Assembly: GCA_934591725.1 (NCBI GenBank)
Contig: CAKTPR010000003.1
Coordinates: forward strand, 1-42,692
DNA length: 42,692 nt
From: an uncultured Oscillospiraceae bacterium
GTDB taxonomy: Bacteria > Bacillota > Clostridia > Oscillospirales > Oscillospiraceae
Direction of reading: 5' to 3'
The translations under genes and the position numbers were made by a program. This document shows, piece after piece, positions 15,573 through 22,555 of the stretch. The stretch's first letter is position 1. Every line of letters begins with the position of its first letter. A model generated the notes under the pieces. That model saw nothing but the letters and a program-made list of their open reading frames with translations, was not told where the DNA came from and did not search any database.

Positions 15573-17563
15573 TGTATACCGGCATTTTTTCCCCGATCAC
15601 AGTCAAAACGATGACTGTGAAAAACCGCATAACAATGATGCCCATGGGCAGCAATATGGGCGGACAGTACGGCGAGATGACCGAGGATCATATCTCTTAC
15701 TATGAGCAGAGAGCCAAAGGCGGCACCGGGCTCATCACAGTCGAAAACGCCTGCATAGATATGCAGGGACTCAACGGCACGACACAGCTCAGGATCGACC
15801 ATGACAGATACATCACCAATTTCGGCAAGCTTACTGAAAGACTCCATGCCTATGGCTCATGTGTGATGCTCCAGATCAATCACGCGGGTTCCGGTGCATA
15901 TCCAGAGCGCACCGGTATGCCCTGCGTTTCTTCGAGTGCTGTCCCGAGCAAGGATAACGGGCCGGTGCCCGTTCCCATGACACATGAGCAGATATACGAA
16001 GTGGTCAAAAAATTCGGCAAGGCTGCCAAGCGTGTCGTTGCGGCAGGCTTTGATGCGGTTGAGATCCACTGCGGGCATTCGTACCTTATCAGTCAGTTCG
16101 CATCGCCGATATACAACAAGCGTGAGGATGAGTTCGGCGGCTCGATTGAAAACCGTGCCCGTTTCGGACGGCTCGTTCTTGAAGAGGTGCGTAAATGCGT
16201 CGGGCCGAATTTTCCGATAAGTATACGCATAACCTCCGATGATCTTATGGAAGGCGGCAACACCTTTGCAGATACTCTCAAGATGCTGGAATACTGGGAT
16301 GAGTTTGTGGATATCTATAACGTATCCCTTGCGCTCAGCCCGACACTGCATTATCAGCTCGATACCATGGATATGGAGGATGGGTGGCGCACTCACTATG
16401 CTCGCACTGTAAAGGAGAAATTCGGCAAACCATGTATCACCATGGGCAATATCCGTACCCCCGAGCTGGCAGACAAGCTCGTGACCGAAGGTACGGCCGA
16501 TTTTATCGGCATCGGCCGCGGCCTGATCGCCGATCCGCAGTGGGTAAACAAAGTCTATGAGGGCAGGGAAGCGCAGATACGTAAATGTATCTCCTGCAAT
16601 ATCGGCTGCGCAGGAAACAGGCTTGCCAATAATCGCATGATCCGCTGCACGATCAATCCTGATCTGATCCATGACGATGATTATAAAAAGCTTCATGTGA
16701 AGAGAGCTGCCAATGTCGTTGTTATCGGCGGCGGCACAGCGGGACTTGAAGCAGCGTGCTCCGCGGCAGAGGTAGGCTGCTCGGTATTCCTGCTGGAGAA
16801 AGGCAATGAGCTTGGCGGCCTTGCTCAGAAAATCAGCACTTTCCCGGAGAAACGCAGGATACGGCAGTTTGTCGACTACCAGAAGTGCAGAGCTGATGCG
16901 CTGAAAAACCTGTACATCTTCAGGAACCATCCCGGTGACCTTGAGACGGTCAGGAGCCTGCATCCGGATATCGTTATCAATGCGACAGGTTCAGCGCCTC
17001 TGCTCCCGCCGATCACAGGGCTGAAGGAGAACATAGACAGCAAGGGCGGAAAGGTTATGACTGCGCTCTACGTCATTGAACACATGGAGGAGTTCCTTGC
17101 GGAAGACCTGAACGGCAAGCGTGTTGCAGTTGTTGGCGGCGGTCTTGTCGGTGTGGATGCTGCCGAGTTCTTCGGAAGGCGCGGAGCAAAGGTTCAGATG
17201 TTTGAGCTGCTTCCGGAGATCGGACGTGAGCTTGACCCGGTCAGCCGGTGTGCGTTCAGAGAGTTTGTACGCAATAACAAGGTGGAGCTGAATACGGAGG
17301 CTCGCCTTAAAGAGGTGCGCGCAGACAGCTTCGTGTTTGACACGGCCGCCGGGGAAAGAGAGTGCAGCTTCGATTACGGCCTCGTCTGCATGGGCATGGC
17401 ATCTGTCAGGCCGCTGGAGGATGAACTGAGCCGCTTCTGCCTGGAAAACAGACTTGTCTACGCCAATATTGGCGACAGCAAAAAAACCAGAAAGATAATC
17501 GACGGTGTTGAGGAAGGGCGCAGCGTGATCAAGCTTCTTGATAAGATCGGCTGCTTCGACTAA
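15569..17563 (+). CDS. Fe-S flavin 2-enoate reductase (BaiCD/FadH family)
   Basis: A 664-residue multidomain oxidoreductase that should reduce an activated C=C bond with NAD(P)H. Residues 1 to about 370 are an old-yellow-enzyme TIM barrel (FSPITVKTMTVKNRI; GHSYLISQFASPIYNKR; GIGRGLIADPQW). Cys340, Cys343, Cys347 and Cys360 form the C-x2-C-x3-C-x12-C [4Fe-4S] site. Two nucleotide-binding folds follow, VVVIGGGTAGLEAA (FAD) and VAVVGGGLVGVDAAE (NAD(P)H). The architecture equals 2-enoate reductase, dienoyl-CoA reductase FadH and BaiCD/BaiH. Start is the first of two ATGs, 11 nt after AGGAGG, overlapping the etfA stop. In this operon it may reduce a ring or side-chain double bond of the acid or its CoA ester. 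Confidence 0.93.
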   Translation: MMYTGIFSPITVKTMTVKNRITMMPMGSNMGGQYGEMTEDHISYYEQRAKGGTGLITVENACIDMQGLNGTTQLRIDHDRYITNFGKLTERLHAYGSCVMLQINHAGSGAYPERTGMPCVSSSAVPSKDNGPVPVPMTHEQIYEVVKKFGKAAKRVVAAGFDAVEIHCGHSYLISQFASPIYNKREDEFGGSIENRARFGRLVLEEVRKCVGPNFPISIRITSDDLMEGGNTFADTLKMLEYWDEFVDIYNVSLALSPTLHYQLDTMDMEDGWRTHYARTVKEKFGKPCITMGNIRTPELADKLVTEGTADFIGIGRGLIADPQWVNKVYEGREAQIRKCISCNIGCAGNRLANNRMIRCTINPDLIHDDDYKKLHVKRAANVVVIGGGTAGLEAACSAAEVGCSVFLLEKGNELGGLAQKISTFPEKRRIRQFVDYQKCRADALKNLYIFRNHPGDLETVRSLHPDIVINATGSAPLLPPITGLKENIDSKGGKVMTALYVIEHMEEFLAEDLNGKRVAVVGGGLVGVDAAEFFGRRGAKVQMFELLPEIGRELDPVSRCAFREFVRNNKVELNTEARLKEVRADSFVFDTAAGERECSFDYGLVCMGMASVRPLEDELSRFCLENRLVYANIGDSKKTRKIIDGVEEGRSVIKLLDKIGCFD

Positions 17564-17578
17564 TGAAAAGGAGATAAA

Positions 17579-18442
17579 ATGGAACGTATAACCGGGAAAA
17601 CGGAACTTATCGGATTGATCGCCACGCCGATAAAGCACAGCAACTCTCCGAGAATGCAGAATGAAGCGTTTGCTAAAGTCGGTGCGGACTATTGTTATCT
17701 TGCGTTTGATGTGACGCCCGATAAATTTCCAGAGGCTGTGGCCGGACTGAAAGCGCTCGGTGCCCGCGGGTTTAACATCTCCATGCCATATAAGATGGAG
17801 ATAATCAAGTATCTTGACGAGCTGTCTCCTGCGGCGGAAATGATCGGTGCAGTGAACACTGTTATTAACGAGGGCGGGAAATACATCGGCCACAATACGG
17901 ACGGCTATGGCTTCTGCCAGGCGCTCAGAATGCACAATATTGATTTTTCCGGCAAGAAGGCTGTACTTATCGGCCCGGGCGGAGCAGGTACCGCAATCAG
18001 TGTACAGAGCGCTTTGGACGGGTTGGGCGAGCTGATCATATACAGCCGCGGAGGAAAAACTTATCCGCGTGCCCAGCAGCTCGTAAAGATGCTGAACGAG
18101 AAAACCACCTGTAAAGCATACCTCAGACTGATGGATGATGAAGAACAGATGAAGCAGGATATACTCGGCAGCGATCTGCTTATAAATTCCACCGGAATAG
18201 GCATGGGCGCGTTTGAAGGGCAGAGCGTCATCAAGGACGAAAGTGTTTTCCATGAGGGACTTGTTGTCTTCGATGCGATCTATTCGCCGCCGAAGACCAA
18301 GCTTCTTGAGCAGGCCGAGGCACATGGTTGCCGGGCCATCAGCGGAATTGATATGCTGCTGTGGCAAGGTGCGCGCTGCTTCGAGCTTTGGACAGGAAAA
18401 AACTTCCCAATGAACGAAATACGCCCTATGTTTGTAAAGTAA
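17579..18442 (+). CDS. ydiB: Quinate/shikimate dehydrogenase, YdiB type
   Basis: A 287-residue shikimate-dehydrogenase-fold enzyme, interconverting shikimate or quinate with the 3-dehydro form using NAD(P). Substrate-site Ser residues lie in HSNSPRMQ (20-27); Lys72 in NISMPYK and Asp108 in NTDGYGF match the catalytic Lys/Asp pair. GPGGAGTA (near 131) is the dinucleotide site. Long blocks match E. coli YdiB rather than AroE: the start ELIGLIATPIKHS, the SMPxK variant of the usual NVTxPxK, and MLLWQGA...LWTGK(N/D)FP near the C-terminus. Its place as last gene of a CoA-ester operon, not among aro genes, argues for a catabolic role. AAAAGGAG lies just before the ATG. YdiB membership is strong; direction and true substrate are inferred. 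Confidence 0.93.
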   Translation: MERITGKTELIGLIATPIKHSNSPRMQNEAFAKVGADYCYLAFDVTPDKFPEAVAGLKALGARGFNISMPYKMEIIKYLDELSPAAEMIGAVNTVINEGGKYIGHNTDGYGFCQALRMHNIDFSGKKAVLIGPGGAGTAISVQSALDGLGELIIYSRGGKTYPRAQQLVKMLNEKTTCKAYLRLMDDEEQMKQDILGSDLLINSTGIGMGAFEGQSVIKDESVFHEGLVVFDAIYSPPKTKLLEQAEAHGCRAISGIDMLLWQGARCFELWTGKNFPMNEIRPMFVK

Positions 18443-18499
18443 GGTTCTAGATTGAAAGTTGGGGTAACCGGTGAATCGGATACCTCAACTTTTGAAATA
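18441..18499. repeat. Hairpin repeat, left copy
   Basis: Starts right at the ydiB stop. AAAGTTGGGGTA and TACCTCAACTTT form a stem (one G-T wobble) with an inner CCG/CGG pair. It aligns with the copy at 18750-18817 (shared AAGGTT and AAAGTTGGGGTA segments in the same orientation, and a right-hand CAACTTTT). It may weakly terminate the long operon. Confidence 0.7.
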
Positions 18500-18522
18500 G
18501 CTGCTGAACTAGAAGCTGAGCT

Positions 18523-18741
18523 AACTTTCTCGGCTTTGTCACCAAGAACTTCCCGTACCCAATCGTACTCCGGGAAAATCGTTGTGACGATCTTTATCTT
18601 CTGCGGCTGTGCGGAAGGTTACGCAGCAACGGCAGGGACGGCAGTGGGCTGCGTATCAGTCCCGGCAACGGTGCTTCCGCAGTCGACAATAAATGTGCCG
18701 AACATAACAACGGCAAGCAAAATAGCGATAAACTTTTTCAT
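18523..18741 (-). pseudogene. Relic of a ZnuA-like metal-binding lipoprotein gene
   Basis: Read on the minus strand from ATG at 18741: a signal-peptide-like MKKFIAILLAVVMFGTFIVDC (degenerate lipobox), a low-complexity linker, an in-frame TAA at 18621-18619 after 40 codons, then in the same frame QPQKIKIVTTIFPEYDWVRE and VLGDKAEKV, the start of the zinc/manganese ABC-transporter binding-protein fold. Similarity stops at about 18523. The remaining about 250 residues of the family are missing, replaced by the left hairpin repeat. So it is a truncated, nonsense-containing remnant. Confidence 0.8.
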
Positions 18742-18749
18742 TAAAAATT

Positions 18750-18817
18750 AAGGTTGTAAACTAAAAGTTGGGGTACCTGGGTAAACCCGGGCACTCCAAC
18801 TTTTAGTTTACAACCTT
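18750..18817. repeat. Long hairpin repeat, right copy
   Basis: The 22 bases 18750-18771 are perfectly inverted at 18796-18817, and pairing continues with few mismatches through the centre (CCTGGGT-AA-ACCCGGG), giving a stem of about 33 bp. CTTCTTTTT follows on the plus strand, so it can terminate transcription. It shares its left arm with the repeat at 18441-18499; together they flank the ZnuA relic. Confidence 0.9.
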
Positions 18818-18835
18818 CTTTTTGATATTGTGTAA

Positions 18836-18987
18836 GCAGGGATTCGATGGGAGCGGTAGTGAATGACGTGCCGGTGGCACGTCAGAGCCGCGACCCGGCT
18901 CGCACTGCGACTCGCCAAGAGCCGCCTACGGCGGTTGCTCGCTTGCATGGCGCCTGCGGGCGCACACGCAGGCGGGCGAATCCCTGC
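18836..18987. other. GC-rich cluster of palindromes bounded by an inverted repeat
   Basis: GCAGGGATTCG (18836-18846) and CGAATCCCTGC (18977-18987) are perfect inverted copies. Between them lie successive dyads: TGACGTGCC/GGCACGTCA, GAGCCG/CGGCTC, CCGCC/GGCGG, GCGCC/GGCGC and CGCCTGCG/CGCAGGCG. Frames across it are Arg/Ala-rich and look spurious. It may be a non-autonomous repeat or structured RNA. The rest of 18818-19053 shows only a small TCGCTTTGTT/AACCAAGCGA hairpin at 19028-19050. Confidence 0.6.
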
Positions 18988-19053
18988 TGGACGCGGAGCA
19001 ATGCGGAGAGCCACGATCCGACCCCTTTCGCTTTGTTCCAAACCAAGCGATGT

Positions 19054-19383
19054 TTACACCGTGATACTCCTATCCGCAATGGCGCTGCCCAGCCACACGG
19101 CTGCGCGATGGATTTTTTCCCGAGGCGTTCCGCAGCTCTGGTCAAATTCATCTTTGTATTCTATGGCATCAAAACTGAACGAATCGGCGTCATATACGCG
19201 GATGCTGATTGGTTTTTCATTGACTTGTTCGTCATAGATGACCATAATTTTTTTGTTTGGATTTGCCAAAATGATAAAATAATATGCTCCATGCTTTTGC
19301 GTCATATTTATTTCAAAGCCGTAGTCCCGTGCCAAGAACTCAAACTCTTTTTTCAGCACCGCATATTTTCCCATCATCTTCAC
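19054..19383 (-). CDS. Small unknown protein
   Basis: A 109-residue soluble protein of unknown function, beginning at GTG 19383 with AAAGGA about 8 nt upstream; ATG 19377 is an alternative. It overlaps the stop of the upstream membrane protein gene by 4 nt, so the two form one unit. The sequence is mixed alpha/beta (KEFEFLARDYGFEINMTQ...YYFIILANPNKKIMVIYDE), with no motif I recognise; the style is like small immunity or YcxB-associated proteins, but I make no assignment. A short hairpin follows the stop. Confidence 0.75.
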   Translation of the reverse strand: MKMMGKYAVLKKEFEFLARDYGFEINMTQKHGAYYFIILANPNKKIMVIYDEQVNEKPISIRVYDADSFSFDAIEYKDEFDQSCGTPREKIHRAAVWLGSAIADRSITV

Positions 19384-19937
19384 CGATTGATCCTTTTCTC
19401 CGTGAACGTCATGTTCTCAATCCACGGCTCAAGCTCCCAGTCTATCTGCTCTCTCATCTGCGCGGGGATATACTGCTTTACCTCTGCGTAGAGTTCCGGA
19501 CTGTACTGGAAATAGGCTATGTAATCGCGCTTCTTCTCAAGCTTACGCATGAAGACGCATTTCTCGATATCCCGGAGGCATCGCTTGGCAAAGTATATCC
19601 AGAACGTATTCTGCGTGTCGGGCGACGATACATTGGCAATAGCTATACCGTAGTCTACAAAGTCGTCCCAGGCAAATTCATATGTATGCTTTGGCTCATA
19701 CATCGTTATTCCCGAGTACGATATCGAGAATTTATATGTTGATATGCCCGTACACATCATATAGATACCACATGCAATTCCAATAAGAAATACCACTGCT
19801 GGAATAAAGGTTTTGAAGCTCACTTCCTCATGTCCTTGGAATATCAAGAAAATGTCTAAAGCGAGTGCTGCCAACAGGATTACCAAGTCTATTATGATGA
19901 TATTTTTTGTAAATTTCGAAACACGATATTTCTTCAT
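19380..19937 (-). CDS. Two-helix membrane protein, YcxB/PH-like
   Basis: A 185-residue protein. I start it at ATG 19937, 7 nt after AAAGGA; an in-frame TTG at 19955 is less likely. Two hydrophobic helices lie at about residues 12-33 and 44-66, followed by a soluble beta-rich domain (FSISYSGITMYEPKHTYEFAWDDFVDYGI) that resembles the YcxB-like or bacterial PH-type domain found behind paired helices. The C-terminal third is charged and helical. Function unknown. It has a near-consensus promoter and is transcribed with the 109-residue protein gene. Confidence 0.78.
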   Translation of the reverse strand: MKKYRVSKFTKNIIIIDLVILLAALALDIFLIFQGHEEVSFKTFIPAVVFLIGIACGIYMMCTGISTYKFSISYSGITMYEPKHTYEFAWDDFVDYGIAIANVSSPDTQNTFWIYFAKRCLRDIEKCVFMRKLEKKRDYIAYFQYSPELYAEVKQYIPAQMREQIDWELEPWIENMTFTEKRINR

Positions 19938-19982
19938 GCTGTTATCCTTTTCCAATACAGCCGCATCGAACCATCTATATCC

Positions 19983-20011
19983 ATTATAGTATATTTCCGA
20001 AACTCTTTCAA
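19983..20011 (-). promoter_or_regulatory. Promoter of the small membrane-protein operon
   Basis: On the minus strand TTGAAA (20011-20006) and TATAAT (19988-19983) are separated by exactly 17 nt, about 46 nt before the ATG at 19937. On the plus strand TACAAT at 20049-20054 may serve the radical SAM gene, without a clear -35 element. Confidence 0.85.
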
Positions 20012-20086
20012 GCCTGCCGTATGTATGGAAACCGTCCCCAATTTATGTTACAATAATCCCCACAACACATATCAGGAGCGACTCAT

Positions 20087-20959
20087 ATGCACTTTGTTGA
20101 CGCCAAGGGAATATTGACCGGCAGCGGCGGGAGATACGGGATGAACATCTACCGCGGCTGTACCCACGGCTGCATCTACTGCGACAGCAGGAGCAGCTGT
20201 TATCAGTTTGCGCACCCGTTTGAGGACGTCGAGGTCAAGCGGAACGCGCCTGAGCTTCTGGAGACAGCGCTGCGGTCGAAGCGCAAGCCGTGCATGATCT
20301 CGACCGGCTCGATGTCCGACCCGTATATGCACTGCGAAGAAACTCTCGGCCTGACACGGCGCTGCCTTGAAATCATCCTGCGCTACGGCTTCGGCGCAGT
20401 GCTGCTCACAAAATCCGACCGGGTGCTCCGGGACATCGACCTGCTCGATGAAATAAACCGCGCGTCAAAATGCGTCGTACAGATGACGCTGACGACCGCC
20501 GACGAGGAGCTTTGCCGCATCGTCGAGCCGAATGTGTGTACCACGAAGCGGCGCGTCGAGGTACTTGAGGAGCTGCACAGGCGCGGCATTCCGACGGTGG
20601 TATGGCTCTCGCCGGTGCTGCCGTTTATCAACGACACCGAGGAGAACATCTCCGCGCTGCTCTCCGAGTGCGTCAGGGTGGGCGTCAAGGGCATCGTCTG
20701 CTTCGGCATGGGGCTGACGCTGCGCGACGGTGACAGAGAGTATTATTACGCCGCACTGGACAAGCACTTTCCGGGGCTGAAGCAGCGCTATATCGAGCGC
20801 TACGGGAATGCCTATTCGCTGCCGAGCCCGAACGAGAGAAAGCTCATGGCGCTCTTCCATGACACCTGCGCCGCGCACGGGATACTGCACACGCCAGAGG
20901 ACTGCTTTGAGTACCTCAGGGCTTTCCCGGAAAAATATGAACAGACGAGTCTGTTTTGA
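20087..20959 (+). CDS. Radical SAM protein, spore-photoproduct-lyase-like (Rv2578c type)
   Basis: A 290-residue radical SAM enzyme. Cys25, Cys29 and Cys32 (GCTHGCIYCD) bind the [4Fe-4S] cluster that cleaves S-adenosylmethionine. The pattern NIYRGCTHGCIYC, the block STGSMSDPYMHCEE and the later LLTKSD and SPVLPFINDTEEN match the SplB-related Rv2578c family, of unknown reaction, rather than true spore photoproduct lyase, which is longer. AGGAG lies 8 nt before the ATG. It stands alone and is convergent with murC; a shared terminator follows. Confidence 0.9.
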   Translation: MHFVDAKGILTGSGGRYGMNIYRGCTHGCIYCDSRSSCYQFAHPFEDVEVKRNAPELLETALRSKRKPCMISTGSMSDPYMHCEETLGLTRRCLEIILRYGFGAVLLTKSDRVLRDIDLLDEINRASKCVVQMTLTTADEELCRIVEPNVCTTKRRVEVLEELHRRGIPTVVWLSPVLPFINDTEENISALLSECVRVGVKGIVCFGMGLTLRDGDREYYYAALDKHFPGLKQRYIERYGNAYSLPSPNERKLMALFHDTCAAHGILHTPEDCFEYLRAFPEKYEQTSLF

Positions 20960-20969
20960 CAGATATAAA

Positions 20970-20997
20970 AATCCGCACCGGAATACCGGTGCGGATT
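20970..20997. terminator. Terminator between radical SAM gene and murC
   Basis: AATCCGCACCGG and CCGGTGCGGATT form a perfect 12-bp stem with a 4-nt loop. The A-run before it gives a good U-run for the minus-strand murC transcript; the plus side has only a weak U-run. Confidence 0.85.
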
Positions 20998-21014
20998 CAG
21001 ATTTATTCGGTTGT

Positions 21015-22391
21015 TCAGCGTTTCCCTCTCAGTATATCCTCGCCGATCTTATACACATTCCCCGCGCCGACGGTGAGCACGATATCTCCAGGCGCGGCTA
21101 TCGCGCGCAGAGTGTCCTCAAGCTCGTCAAAGGTCGGGCAGAACACAGCGCCGTCGATCTGCTCGGCGAGCGCGGCGGAGGAGATGCCGATGGTGTTCTT
21201 CTCGCGCGCTGCGAATATCTCCGCGAGCAGCAGCACATCGGGGCGGCGCAGCTGCTTCACAAAATCGTCAAACAGCGCGGCAGTACGGGAATAGGTGTGC
21301 GGCTGGAACACGACGACCGTGCGCTTGTAGTTGAGGTTCTCGACCGTGTCGAGCAGCGCCTTGAGCTCGCCCGGATGGTGGGCGTAGTCGTCATAGATAT
21401 CTGCGCCGTTGTACTTGCCCTTGAACTCGAAGCGGCGGCCTGCGCCGTTGAAGCCGGCAAGGCCGTACTTAACCGCGTTGGGGCGCACGCCGAGGCAGAT
21501 CGCGGCGGCAGTCGCGGCCAGCGCGTTCTTCACATTGTGCATACCGGGGACGTGCAGCGTCACATCCGTGAACAGCTGGCCCTTGTACATGATGTTGAAC
21601 TTGGAGTTTGCACCGATAAACTGGATGTTCTCGGCGTAGACGTCAGCGTCGGAATGCAGGCCGAAGGTGATGACCTTGGCCTCGATGTCCTTTACGACAT
21701 CCATGGTGTTGGCATCGTCATGGTTTGCGACGACGTAGCCGTACTCCGGCACTCTCGCGGCAAACTCATGGAAGGAGTGCTTCACATCGTCCAAGTCTTT
21801 GAAGAAGTCGAGATGGTCGGCCTCAATGTTCAGCATGACAGCGACCGTCGGGTGCAGCGAGAGGAAGGAGTTATAATACTCGCAGGCCTCCATGATGATG
21901 GTGTTGCCGTGGCCGACGCGGTGCCCCGCCTTGAGCAGCGGCAGCGTCCCGCCGATCATGACGGTGGGGTCTTTGTCCGCGGCCATCATGATGTGCGTGC
22001 ACATCGAGGTCGTGGTGGTCTTGCCGTGAGTGCCGCATATGCACAGGGCGTTGTCATAGTCCTTGGATATCGCGCCCCAGGCCTGGGTGCGCTCGAACAC
22101 CGGGATGCCCTTGGCGTGCGCGGCCTGTATCTCAGGGTTCTCATCATGCACCGCCGCGGTGCGCACGACGAATTCAACGTCGTCCGTGATGTTCTCCGCG
22201 TTGTGGCCGATGGCCACAGGGATGCCCTTCTTCCTGAGGTTCAGGACGTTGGAGCTTTCGTTCATGTCAGAGCCGGTGATGTTCAGCCCCATGCCGTTGA
22301 GCACTTCGGCCAGCGAGGACATGGACACTCCGCCTATGCCTATAAGATGCCCCTTTCTGCCGGGGGAAAGAAAATTTTCAAATTCAGTCAT
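21015..22391 (-). CDS. murC: UDP-N-acetylmuramate--L-alanine ligase
   Basis: A 458-residue Mur ligase that adds L-Ala to UDP-MurNAc with ATP, the first amino-acid step of peptidoglycan synthesis in the cytoplasm. N-terminal GHLIGIGGVSMSSLAEVL binds the UDP substrate; CGTHGKTTTTSMCTH (near residue 115) is the ATP loop; NIEADHLDFF and YDDYAHHPGE are the conserved central and C-terminal blocks. Length is normal. GGAG lies 7 nt before the ATG. A monocistronic minus-strand gene with its own promoter. Confidence 0.98.
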   Translation of the reverse strand: MTEFENFLSPGRKGHLIGIGGVSMSSLAEVLNGMGLNITGSDMNESSNVLNLRKKGIPVAIGHNAENITDDVEFVVRTAAVHDENPEIQAAHAKGIPVFERTQAWGAISKDYDNALCICGTHGKTTTTSMCTHIMMAADKDPTVMIGGTLPLLKAGHRVGHGNTIIMEACEYYNSFLSLHPTVAVMLNIEADHLDFFKDLDDVKHSFHEFAARVPEYGYVVANHDDANTMDVVKDIEAKVITFGLHSDADVYAENIQFIGANSKFNIMYKGQLFTDVTLHVPGMHNVKNALAATAAAICLGVRPNAVKYGLAGFNGAGRRFEFKGKYNGADIYDDYAHHPGELKALLDTVENLNYKRTVVVFQPHTYSRTAALFDDFVKQLRRPDVLLLAEIFAAREKNTIGISSAALAEQIDGAVFCPTFDELEDTLRAIAAPGDIVLTVGAGNVYKIGEDILRGKR

Positions 22392-22478
22392 ATATGTCTC
22401 CAGATATGGTTTTATTCTGTCACAGAAATGGTATTGATACGCCGCGGGAAAAATGATAAAATCATTTGTGCGGTACTG

Positions 22479-22507
22479 ATTATAATACGCGCGCGGGTTT
22501 CTTGCAA
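22479..22507 (-). promoter_or_regulatory. murC promoter
   Basis: On the minus strand TTGCAA (22507-22502) and TATAAT (22484-22479) are 17 nt apart, giving a leader of about 80 nt before murC. The -10 region ATTATAAT is symmetric, so a plus-strand TATAAT (22481-22486) may also serve the divergent cca gene. Confidence 0.75.
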
Positions 22508-22555
22508 GTATATATTATCCCGTCACTTTTCTATCAACAAACCGGAGAGAGCATA

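Noticed and set aside
15857..18367. Two long minus-strand frames (15857-16963 and 16991-18367) opposite the enoate reductase and ydiB genes
   Set aside because: They are antisense to strongly recognised proteins, have no family features or ribosome-binding sites, and result from stop-poor complementary codons.
3121..18442. Reading the cluster as a bile-acid 7-dehydroxylation (bai) operon
   Set aside because: CaiB/BaiF-type, BaiCD-type, ligase and MFS genes are shared, but there is no BaiE-type dehydratase or BaiA short-chain dehydrogenase, and the MFS and ligase resemble YdiN and FadK, with TctABC and YdiB added.
18452..18751. A 99-codon plus frame between the hairpin repeats
   Set aside because: Its complement carries the recognisable ZnuA-like relic; the plus frame itself has no homology features or ribosome-binding site.
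18836..18987. A tRNA gene, suggested by the GGATTCG/CGAATCC ends
   Set aside because: No cloverleaf: no D, anticodon or T stem-loop spacing, no CCA-type acceptor stem, and the arms are about 130 bp apart.
18847..19491. Arg/Ala-rich plus frames over the GC-rich palindromes
   Set aside because: Low-complexity translation of palindromic DNA continuing antisense to two better-supported minus-strand genes.
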